From NCBI GenBank assembly GCA_029210225.1, contig JARGOJ010000483.1, positions 1-6,615 on the forward strand: a stretch of DNA of 6,615 bases. Direction: 5' to 3'. Positions 1 through 5,802 of the stretch are shown here, one piece after another (the stretch's first letter is position 1; every line of letters starts with the position of its first letter). Both the position numbers and the translations under genes were made by a program. A model generated the notes under the pieces. It was not told the DNA's origin. It saw only the letters and a list, made by a program, of their open reading frames with translations, and ran no database searches. This stretch comes from Planctomycetota bacterium (GTDB lineage: Bacteria; Planctomycetota; J058; JARGOJ01).

Positions 1-49
1 GTCTTTCACTTTGCCAGCGCTGGCGAGAGCCTTTTGTTCCTGAACCTTT

Positions 50-715
50 TCAAATCGAGTGGTCGGCTTTTTCCTGACGCTCGCCACTGTTCTGGCCCCA
101 CCGAGCTTCCCCCGTAGGCCAGTGATAGCAGACGACCAGCTCCTCGTCCTCTCGCTGTTGCTGAGTTACGGCATATTCGCCTACCACAGCGAAAGATCCA
201 TAACCTTCACCAATGGGCTGCCTCCATAATTCTTTCGGAGGACTTTTTGTCCAATCCGGATCGAGGTTGACTCCTTTGAAAACCGGAACACGCCCGACAC
301 CAAGAAATTCAGGGACATCGAGCGCCGTGGTGGTCACCAGATCCACTGTCTTGCCCTTTTTGCTATCCTTGATCTGAACATCGACAACGGGCACCTCGTC
401 CCAACGCCAAACAAAGACCGGGATGGTATTGCCGTCGAAGTAATCGACTCGCAGCACAGCCACGAGAACCGCGACGATCAAGATTGGCAGGAGTAAAAAT
501 GACAACTGCCCTTTGCGACTCAGGCGCGAGTACCGAAAGATCCAAAGAAGCCAGGCAACGCATCCCAGAAGTGTGAAAAGGATCCACAGGATCATGATCA
601 CCGGTGAATAGAGCCACGCCAATAGAGAAGCCCCCACCGCGGAGAATGGTATGCCAAAAGCTGGCCAAAGACGGGTTCTCCTTGGGGCTTCAACGGGGGT
701 CTGGGGTGAGTCCAT
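50..715 (-). CDS. PQQ-like beta-propeller membrane protein, truncated (N-terminal part only; probably frameshifted or decayed)
   Basis: Intact relatives as I recall them carry membrane helices followed by an extracytoplasmic PQQ/BamB-like propeller and are several hundred residues long. From the ATG at 715 only 221 residues are present. They show a basic N-terminus (RRTRLWP), three membrane segments at about residues 17-35, 38-60 and 71-89, a linker with the pattern NTIPVFVWRWD, then VPEFLG, PPKELWRQPIGEGYGSFAVV and a first blade strand ELVVCYHWPTGEARW. The frame then becomes unrelated in sequence and stops at 50. A GAGAGG Shine-Dalgarno lies 9 nt before the ATG at 715. An ATG at 805 and a TTG at 814 would add a tail unlike the family and lack a good ribosome site. 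A neighbouring frame stays open to position 1 and contains TTRFEKV, but it lacks the GG-x-GPRATP-type signature I expect next. The family is well supported; whether this is a pseudogene, a sequencing error or a shortened gene is unresolved. Confidence 0.72.
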   Translation of the reverse strand: MDSPQTPVEAPRRTRLWPAFGIPFSAVGASLLAWLYSPVIMILWILFTLLGCVAWLLWIFRYSRLSRKGQLSFLLLPILIVAVLVAVLRVDYFDGNTIPVFVWRWDEVPVVDVQIKDSKKGKTVDLVTTTALDVPEFLGVGRVPVFKGVNLDPDWTKSPPKELWRQPIGEGYGSFAVVGEYAVTQQQREDEELVVCYHWPTGEARWGQNSGERQEKADHSI

Positions 716-886
716 GTTCAAAAACCTCTCAGCGCTCGCGGGATTTATCGTAGCTGCCAACAGTTTAAGCGATGACGCTCTTTTTCTCAGGGGCGCTTCT
801 TCCATGGACCACAAAGATCAAAGTCTCATCTAGCCGCATTTTTATCTGGACGTTATGATGGCGTCCGTCCCAATCTCAAATTCCGA

Positions 887-901
887 GAAGAACAGGTCTT
901 C
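887..901 (+). promoter_or_regulatory. Small hairpin just upstream of the lipoprotein start, weak Shine-Dalgarno in its loop
   Basis: GAAGA (887-891) and TCTTC (897-901) are perfect 5-bp inverted arms around the loop ACAGG. The loop carries the only Shine-Dalgarno-like bases (CAGG, 893-896), 7 nt before the ATG at 904. It could influence translation initiation, but arms this short occur often by chance. Confidence 0.2.
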
Positions 902-903
902 CA

Positions 904-1308
904 ATGCGCGCATTTTTATATGTTCTCTTTGCTCTCATACTAACTTTATCTTTTACAGGCTGCCAAGCCATGGAAGACCTTAAGGCCAACACCAGGAAGG
1001 CCGCCGAAGAAGCGTCCGATAACGGCGCGGAAAAGACTGAGGCCGCCAAAGAGGAAAGGTCAGGACCAAAGGACTGTTGTAAAAAGACCAAAGAGATCGT
1101 TTCTAAAATGGACAAGTGTTGCGCGGCAAACATTGGCAAGAAAGCTGAAAACATGAAGGGCTGTTGCAAGGGCGGCGTGAGCGAGTCGAGCACAGAGGCC
1201 TGCTGTAAGAAATCAGCAGGACTGATCGCGAAAATGCCTGTTTGTTGTCAGAAGTCGCTGAAGAGCGGCCAAGTCGAGGGTTGTTGCCAACACACGAAGT
1301 ATCAGTAA
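904..1308 (+). CDS. Small predicted lipoprotein with six Cys-Cys pairs (duplicated CC-repeat unit)
   Basis: I do not recognise a named family. The 134-residue product starts with a signal peptide (hydrophobic core about 4-17) ending FTGC, with Cys20 as probable lipid-attachment site; the lipobox is imperfect. A Lys/Glu/Ala-rich, cysteine-free stretch (21-56) looks like a tether. The rest holds Cys-Cys pairs at 58-59, 72-73, 87-88, 100-101, 114-115 and 127-128, spaced 14, 15, 13, 14 and 13 residues. Residues 58-73 and 100-115 align without gaps under the pattern CCKK[TS]xx[IL][VI]xKMxxCC, and each is followed by a GCC, so the domain is two copies of a three-pair unit. TGT and TGC codons are mixed among the pairs, arguing against a very recent DNA duplication. 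Metal binding, thiol redox or a disulfide scaffold are all possible inferences. The only ribosome site is a weak CAGG 7 nt before the ATG. The gene diverges from the propeller fragment. Confidence 0.82.
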   Translation: MRAFLYVLFALILTLSFTGCQAMEDLKANTRKAAEEASDNGAEKTEAAKEERSGPKDCCKKTKEIVSKMDKCCAANIGKKAENMKGCCKGGVSESSTEACCKKSAGLIAKMPVCCQKSLKSGQVEGCCQHTKYQ

Positions 1309-1367
1309 TTCTGAGTGAATCCTCGAATCCACTTGACCCTACGCTTCCACTGACTCCGTTCCTAGAC

Positions 1368-1399
1368 TTCACTTTTCAATGGGCACTATCCCAAGTGAA
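1368..1399. repeat. Inverted repeat in the convergent gap between the lipoprotein and the helical-protein gene
   Basis: TTCACTT (1368-1374) is perfectly complementary to AAGTGAA (1393-1399), and an inner GGG/CCC pair (1381-1383 / 1390-1392) could stack on it. The site lies between two gene ends that face each other, where a bidirectional terminator would be expected. No U-tract follows on either strand, so an intrinsic terminator is not well supported. A transcript-end or stability hairpin is the most that can be proposed. Confidence 0.3.
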
Positions 1400-1409
1400 A
1401 GACTGGGGA

Positions 1410-3176
1410 TCACTTCTCTTTAAGCAGCTCTTTTGGAATTGACAACTTTGGTTCCTCCCAAGCTTTTACGGGACTCAGTTCGCGCCCAAGAATTTGATAC
1501 TGTTTGCTTATCCCACTCATTTCCTTTGAGCACAACTGAATCAGTTCGCGATAACGCTTCAATGTAGTGACGCCGAACAGCTTACGAACGCCCCAATGAC
1601 GAGTATCAAAGCTCGTCATTTCCCCCGAAGCAACATGTTTCACCAAGCTTTGAGCCACCTCTCGGGCTTTCTTCTGACGCTCTCGACGGCTTTTGATCCT
1701 CATATGACGTTCGGGACCGCTCCGTGGTGAGTTGTACCAGACGCGAAGGAAGCTCCCATCAGCCAGCATCGATTGTGTTTCCTTGGCGCGTTGTTGCCAG
1801 ACCTTGCGAGCTTCGGGATTCTTTGCCGCCGCAGCATTCTTCTGACATGTAGCGATGAAAGCCAGACCCGCTTTTATCTGCGCCTGAATCGCCATTTCAG
1901 TGGCCAGAATGTCCTTTTTGAGGTGTAAGAGGCCGTCTTTAGCATCCTTCACAATGGACGCAATCGCCTTCTGAAATCCATTGATTTTGTTTCGCAACAC
2001 CTCAGAGCGATCCCGCAATCTATTTAGCCGTCGTTTCTCAGTGGGGTTCAGACTCCGTTGCAAGGCTTTCAAACATTGGTCCCGCTTTTTCCCGATCAGT
2101 TCTTTGCGAAGCTCTCCAAGAAGGGAATCCATTGACGCTCGAAAACTCTTATCATGCAGATAGCGCGCACGAAACTCTTCTTGATCGAGGCGATGGAGCA
2201 TGGTCCATAGTTTCGACTTATGCCTGCTGTTGACTCTGTTAAAGGCCTGATAGATCTCCCAGTCAAAGCTATGTCTCATTTTCTGCAACGTCTTGTAGAA
2301 ACGGTCGGCGGATTCAATTCGAATCTTAAGTGGACCATAGCGGCTGGCCAAGCCATGGAGCTCTCTCGCATTCAATCGCTTTCCCGCCAACAGCGCTTCG
2401 TGATACATTTGTTCTACTGGGACGCGGCCGTCAATCTTGTACCATTTCTTATTCTCCTGATCCCAAATCAAACAGTGCTTGCCTTGATCCTGCCCAATGA
2501 GACGATAGATTGACCGTCCGAGGACCGGGGCCCATGTTCCGGAATCCGCCAGTTTTCTCCCATACAAGTTAACTAAAGATTGATAGCGCAGATCGTCGCT
2601 GTGGACGGTCTGACCGATACCAAACATGCCTTGATTCCGCTTTTCCAGATCTTGAGCCAGTTGATCAGTCTTATCCAATAACTTCAGGGTCTCTTTGCCA
2701 TACCAAGCCACCGCTTTGCCGATGCAGGGCACTTTATCCCCAAATTTCTCACCCACCCTGGCCAGGACGTCCAGGTATTTCGCCATACCACCACCACGAC
2801 GGCCTGAGATCTTTGCCTTGAGCTCTTGCAACGCTCGAATGGCATCGAAGCCGTCAGTGACATTCTTCGAGAACTTTCCGAACTTAGCAAAGAGCTTAGA
2901 ATACTTATTGAGGTGCTTCTGGAGACCTCGTATGCGGCTTTTCCATAGCTTTCGCTGTCGTGGATCCCGAAGGGTCTTTGTGGCCTTGTATGCCTTGTGA
3001 AGATTCGAACGGAGTTGATCGACTTTCTCCTTGGTCTCTTGCACTGAATCAATGACACTTCGAAATTCAGCTTCAGTCTTGTTCGCAGCGCTTTCGTCGT
3101 CCGCGTAACTCGGGGTGTCAGCGACGAGTGATAAAAAGAAGGCCACGAAAAGCCGTTGAATAGTCGCTCTATTCAT
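1410..3176 (-). CDS. Secreted, basic, helix-rich protein of unknown function
   Basis: No known family is recognised. The chosen start (ATG at 3176) gives 588 residues and sits 6 nt after AGGAGG; an ATG at 3179 is only 3 nt from it. The N-terminus is a signal peptide (MNRATIQRLF, hydrophobic core, predicted cleavage after SYA at about residue 25), so the product is probably exported. The mature protein is Lys/Arg-rich and mostly helical or coiled-coil in character. Exceptions are a glycine-rich spot (GRRGGGM, about 125-131) and a short beta-like stretch HCLIWDQENKKWYKIDGR (about 234-251). A motif of the form (D/N)P-x2-R-K-x-W-x2-R-x4-Q-x2-L occurs near 71-91 and 452-471, with a weaker relative near 377, suggesting repeated helical hairpins. 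Five cysteines are scattered. The gene follows the LRR gene with an 8-nt overlap, so it is probably co-transcribed and translationally coupled. A structural or surface role with the LRR protein is inference only. Confidence 0.82.
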   Translation of the reverse strand: MNRATIQRLFVAFFLSLVADTPSYADDESAANKTEAEFRSVIDSVQETKEKVDQLRSNLHKAYKATKTLRDPRQRKLWKSRIRGLQKHLNKYSKLFAKFGKFSKNVTDGFDAIRALQELKAKISGRRGGGMAKYLDVLARVGEKFGDKVPCIGKAVAWYGKETLKLLDKTDQLAQDLEKRNQGMFGIGQTVHSDDLRYQSLVNLYGRKLADSGTWAPVLGRSIYRLIGQDQGKHCLIWDQENKKWYKIDGRVPVEQMYHEALLAGKRLNARELHGLASRYGPLKIRIESADRFYKTLQKMRHSFDWEIYQAFNRVNSRHKSKLWTMLHRLDQEEFRARYLHDKSFRASMDSLLGELRKELIGKKRDQCLKALQRSLNPTEKRRLNRLRDRSEVLRNKINGFQKAIASIVKDAKDGLLHLKKDILATEMAIQAQIKAGLAFIATCQKNAAAAKNPEARKVWQQRAKETQSMLADGSFLRVWYNSPRSGPERHMRIKSRRERQKKAREVAQSLVKHVASGEMTSFDTRHWGVRKLFGVTTLKRYRELIQLCSKEMSGISKQYQILGRELSPVKAWEEPKLSIPKELLKEK

Positions 3177-4260
3177 CATTATCCTCCTCGCAATCGATGA
3201 CACAGTCCTTCAGCGTCGTTCTGAGGGATTTTAAGTCTGTTCTGGTGAGTCCTGTCTCCATAAGATCCAGGCGCCGTAAATTCGGTAGCTTTTGCAGAAG
3301 CTCTGATAAGTGTTTTCCAACTCTCACACCAGCGAGGGACAAGTCGGTCAAGCTCGGATGATTTTTGATCAGGGACAGCGTCGAGATCTGCAACGGGGTG
3401 TCTGAGAGATCCAGGGATTTAAGTGCTTTTGAAGCGCTGAGAAAGCGCAGTCCATCCCCGGTCACTCGGGTTCCCGAAAGGTCCAGGTTTTCCAGGGCAA
3501 GACAAAGAGACAAAGTTTCCAGATGTTCATCGGAGACTTGGCTTTCATGGAGATCTAAATCCGTGAGGACCCGGAATTTTCGGAGCACAGTGAGACCGTT
3601 GCCCTTCAACGGACAAGCACTCAAGCTCAAAGATCGCAGTTTTGAAAGGGGTTCCAACACGCTCAGGTCCGAGTCAGTGAGAGACGTACCGGTCAAATCC
3701 AACTGCTCAAGCGCCGTAAACGTCTGTAAGGCTTTCAAGTCTCCTTGGTTCAGCCTCCGGTGAGTCCAGTTCAAACGTTTCAATGCTTTAAGAGGACCAA
3801 GCGCCTGTAAATCTCCCGGCTTTAACAGTGAGCTTTGCACCGACAAAGACTGAAGAGTCGAGATCTTGGCGATGGCATGGAGAGTGTCGACATCCAACCA
3901 ATCCCCATAGACTCTGAGTTCAAGTAGGCCAAGGGACGACCAGAAATCCGGCTCCGGAGCTTTATCGGTGCTGAGCCACAAAACCCGAATTTTTTTGAGG
4001 GAGTCAGTGTCCGGAACTTTATCTAGATCGCGGATTTCCAACTTCACCCCTGAAATCGACCTGTTGGTTTCACCATCAGCGATCCCGCGGGGCCAACAAT
4101 CAATCTCGTCTAATGTGGGTGCGGAAACTTTCTCGGCGGCCGGGGAATTTTTCGGCCCTCGTACTTGTTCCGCTTTTGGATTGCAGGCGACACTGGGCCA
4201 GGCGACTAAGACATAAAGGCTCAAAGCAGCGCCCCGAAAGCCTCTGAAGTAACTACGCAT
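3169..4260 (-). CDS. Secreted leucine-rich-repeat protein, probable lipoprotein
   Basis: The product is 363 residues from the ATG at 4260. An export signal (MRSYFRGFRG, hydrophobic core, WPSVAC) ends at Cys26; SVAC is a permissive lipobox, so lipid anchoring is likely but not certain. A Pro/Lys/Ala linker follows. Residues 113-352 are ten consecutive repeats of exactly 24 residues with the pattern xxLxLxxxxLxxxxLxxLxxxxxL (for example EQLDLTGTSLTDSDL), preceded by one degenerate unit (RVLWLS...). The tail is short and acidic (DCEEDNDE). Such repeats form curved solenoids used for protein binding, and secreted versions are frequent in Planctomycetes. No enzymatic domain is visible. A GTG at 4278 is rejected as start because it overlaps the Shine-Dalgarno. 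First gene of an operon with the downstream helical secreted protein. Binding partner unknown. Confidence 0.88.
   Translation of the reverse strand: MRSYFRGFRGAALSLYVLVAWPSVACNPKAEQVRGPKNSPAAEKVSAPTLDEIDCWPRGIADGETNRSISGVKLEIRDLDKVPDTDSLKKIRVLWLSTDKAPEPDFWSSLGLLELRVYGDWLDVDTLHAIAKISTLQSLSVQSSLLKPGDLQALGPLKALKRLNWTHRRLNQGDLKALQTFTALEQLDLTGTSLTDSDLSVLEPLSKLRSLSLSACPLKGNGLTVLRKFRVLTDLDLHESQVSDEHLETLSLCLALENLDLSGTRVTGDGLRFLSASKALKSLDLSDTPLQISTLSLIKNHPSLTDLSLAGVRVGKHLSELLQKLPNLRRLDLMETGLTRTDLKSLRTTLKDCVIDCEEDNDE
3183..3189 (-). promoter_or_regulatory. Shine-Dalgarno for the helical-protein gene, inside the LRR coding sequence
   Basis: On the minus strand GAGGAGG ends 3 nt before the ATG at 3179 and 6 nt before the ATG at 3176. 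The same bases form part of the Glu-Glu-Asp codons near the LRR C-terminus. This favours the 3176 start over an upstream in-frame start at 3203. It also implies that ribosomes finishing the LRR gene (TAG at 3169-3171) can reinitiate on the overlapping ATGAATAG. Confidence 0.75.
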
Positions 4261-4268
4261 AAGCTGTT

Positions 4269-4275
4269 CTCCTCT
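4269..4275 (-). promoter_or_regulatory. Shine-Dalgarno of the LRR gene
   Basis: AGAGGAG on the minus strand lies 8 nt before the ATG at 4260, a near-ideal spacing. It fixes the start at 4260. Confidence 0.7.
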
Positions 4276-4320
4276 CACAGCCTACGGAACTATGCAATTC
4301 TCTTTCCAATCACAAAGGAC

Positions 4321-4333
4321 CTGGCTAGGCCAG
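4321..4333. repeat. Short palindrome upstream of the LRR operon
   Basis: CTGGC (4321-4325) and GCCAG (4329-4333) are perfect inverted arms around TAG, about 60 nt upstream of the LRR start. It could be an operator half-site pair, but 5-bp arms are weak evidence. Confidence 0.2.
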
Positions 4334-4353
4334 TACTCACTTGTTTCCTCTTG

Positions 4354-4384
4354 AAAAATTGACCAGTGTCATTATTGAGACTGG
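4354..4384 (-). terminator. Possible intrinsic terminator after the acetyltransferase-like gene
   Basis: On the minus strand CCAGTCTC (4384-4377) and GACACTGG (4370-4363) form an 8-bp stem with one mismatch around a 6-nt loop. It is followed by TCAA and five T residues (4358-4354). It lies about 180 nt downstream of the stop at 4565 and before the LRR operon on the same strand. The mismatch and the offset T-run make it only moderately convincing. Confidence 0.35.
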
Positions 4385-4564
4385 GATTCGCTCGACATTT
4401 AGTGATAAAGAGATTCAAGGAGGCTGGCCGACGAAGGGGAGATCCTCTCTGATTTCATAGGGATGATCAGCAATGTTGGAAGGACCCATATATACATCTC
4501 GACGTTTCAACAGCGACGACTCATTGGAGCCGTATTGTTGGTCAAGTGTTGACTGCACTCCCCG

Positions 4565-5662
4565 TCAAAGCTTGAGATAGATTCCTTTCTTCTCAAGCTG
4601 TCTCATTGTCAGCCAGGTCAAAGTAAAGAAGAGCGTGAACACCGCCATAACCATCCAGAGGGGAGAATCTTTGGGGGCGAGCTTTGCTATGTGGTGGGCG
4701 ATAAATCCATGGAGAATGTAGGCCAGCAAGGCGTTCTGACCGAGAGTCCTGAACACCGACAAACTCCAAGAAAAACCGTCGCATAAAACTACGAAGAGGG
4801 AGAAAACAAGGAGTGAAAAGCCGGCGCCGAACGCTTGGTAAGAAATCGCCCCTGATTTTTGACTCATTGTCCAGATATCCACAGCGTGACTTGGCCGGAC
4901 GAAGGGTGGCTCCAACCATATTTCACCTCGGACCATGGCATTGCCGCAAGACAAGGCGTAGCCTGCGGTCATAAAAACGATTGCCCACAAGATCAGTGGC
5001 CCCAGAGATTTCTTCCAATCTCTCTCTTTGACAATGTCGTAGGCGAGGGCACCGGCGAGGGTCGGGATAGTCCATGAGAGGAAGCCTAAGACGCCGCCAT
5101 CGATGGTCCTGTTCGTTTGGATCCATTCGTAATAAAAACCATGGGAGAGGCCCAGGTGGAGCCCAGCGGCCACTAAGAGAAAGATCCAACGTTTCCACCC
5201 AGCGGCAGCGATGACTGGCAGCACAAAGAGACCGGTGATTGCGATGTGAACGAGGGCTTGAAAGGTCTCACCGGTGAACGAGCGAATCATGATCTCACCC
5301 CAGGCCAAACCCTGAAATTCAATCCAGGTCTTCGCAGGTCTTCCGAGACCGTGAACCAAGACACCGATGGCGAGGAGGGTCAGGTATCGGAAGGCGGCTT
5401 TTCGATAGGCGGGCTTCGCTCCTCCCCGCTCGATGCGTCTTAGAAGCGTCAATCGAAAAGAGAATCCTACGGCGAAGAAGAAGTGGGGCATGATGGTGTC
5501 GGCGTAACTGCAGGAGCTCTTGTTGTGCTTGAAGAGGTCATGAATCGCGAGGTAGCCACCGATAAAATTGACCAGGAACATCGCGGCGACGGTGTATCCC
5601 CGGAACTGATCAAGGGATACGAGGCGCTCTTTCTCTGCGTCGATTTGGTGATCAATTCTCAT
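4565..5662 (-). CDS. Polytopic membrane protein, heparan-alpha-glucosaminide N-acetyltransferase (HGSNAT/NagX-like) superfamily
   Basis: The 365-residue product has about ten hydrophobic helices (for example 23-42, 60-75, 92-106, 138-155, 160-173, 190-210, 218-237, 273-294, 307-326, 335-352). It opens with the family motif RLVSLDQFRG (13-22) before helix 1. His46 then precedes CSYADTIMP (51-59), occupying the place of the HxxWxGxTxADxxxP loop that carries the catalytic His in human HGSNAT. Later come LSWTIPTLAG (195-204) and GQNALLAYILHGF (308-320), typical family segments. The human enzyme moves an acetyl group from cytosolic acetyl-CoA across the membrane to a terminal glucosamine. In bacteria the substrate is mostly unknown; modification of a cell-surface sugar is an inference. 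The start ATG at 5662 has only a weak GAGAG upstream. It is 140 bp downstream of the phosphate-transporter gene on the same strand. Confidence 0.85.
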   Translation of the reverse strand: MRIDHQIDAEKERLVSLDQFRGYTVAAMFLVNFIGGYLAIHDLFKHNKSSCSYADTIMPHFFFAVGFSFRLTLLRRIERGGAKPAYRKAAFRYLTLLAIGVLVHGLGRPAKTWIEFQGLAWGEIMIRSFTGETFQALVHIAITGLFVLPVIAAAGWKRWIFLLVAAGLHLGLSHGFYYEWIQTNRTIDGGVLGFLSWTIPTLAGALAYDIVKERDWKKSLGPLILWAIVFMTAGYALSCGNAMVRGEIWLEPPFVRPSHAVDIWTMSQKSGAISYQAFGAGFSLLVFSLFVVLCDGFSWSLSVFRTLGQNALLAYILHGFIAHHIAKLAPKDSPLWMVMAVFTLFFTLTWLTMRQLEKKGIYLKL

Positions 5663-5699
5663 AGATATCTCTCGGTTTCAATGGACTCTATTGCTCAAA

Positions 5700-5733
5700 G
5701 TGCACTCAATGGAAGGTCGTGCCTTGAATGCAC
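5700..5733 (-). terminator. Long inverted repeat between the phosphate cotransporter and acetyltransferase-like genes
   Basis: GTGCACTCAA (5700-5709) and TTGAATGCAC (5724-5733) are 10-bp arms complementary except at one position, which becomes a G-U wobble in minus-strand RNA. An inner GG/CC could extend it. It lies 70 nt after the cotransporter stop and 38 nt before the acetyltransferase start. Only TTT follows on the minus strand, so it may be a weak terminator, a processing hairpin or an operator. Confidence 0.35.
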
Positions 5734-5802
5734 CAAAGAGTGATCCGGGTCCATTGTCGGCCGGGGTGAGATAGACGACAGGATGACCGCGACGCGCATT
5801 GT

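Larger units (their letters stand above)
4261..4564. other. Intergenic region without a convincing gene
   Basis: About 300 bases separate the acetyltransferase-like gene from the LRR operon. No frame of useful length with a ribosome site was found. Contents seen: the LRR Shine-Dalgarno (4269-4275), a short palindrome CTGGC-TAG-GCCAG (4321-4333), a terminator-like hairpin (4354-4384), and a palindrome GTCAA-GTG-TTGAC (4541-4553) whose arm recurs as GTCAA at 4564-4568, across the acetyltransferase stop codon. The promoter for the LRR operon should lie here, but I could not identify convincing -35 and -10 boxes. Confidence 0.6.

Noticed and set aside
854..859. TATGAT as a -10 box for the lipoprotein gene
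   Set aside because: The hexamer is close to consensus and suitably placed, but no -35-like hexamer exists at 16-18 nt upstream and no extended -10 is present, so a promoter call is not supported.
876..1372. Minus-strand open frames overlapping the Cys-Cys lipoprotein gene
   Set aside because: They lie antisense to a gene with a clear signal peptide and repeat pattern, show no recognisable domain, and have no convincing ribosome site.
1242..1442. Plus-strand frame of 66 codons running from the lipoprotein 3' end into the convergent gap
   Set aside because: It overlaps the lipoprotein gene in another frame, has no Shine-Dalgarno and no domain-like features, so it is probably chance.
2220..2513. 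Plus-strand frame of 97 codons opposite the helical-protein gene
   Set aside because: It is antisense to a long coding frame with signal peptide and strong ribosome site; its hydrophobic tail reflects the opposite-strand codons.
3177..3203. Upstream in-frame start (position 3203) for the helical-protein gene
   Set aside because: It would put extra residues before the signal peptide and ignore the strong AGGAGG placed 6 nt before the ATG at 3176.
3365..3763. Plus-strand frame of 132 codons opposite the LRR gene
   Set aside because: Its Arg/Ser-rich repetitive composition mirrors the leucine-rich repeats on the other strand, so it is a shadow.
4463..4552. Possible 29-residue plus-strand peptide in the gap near the acetyltransferase 3' end
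   Set aside because: There is no correctly spaced Shine-Dalgarno and no protein-like signature; such short frames are common in non-coding DNA.
5755..5780. TGTCG / CGACA inverted arms downstream of the phosphate cotransporter stop
   Set aside because: Only 5-bp arms with a 16-nt loop and no T-run; expected by chance.
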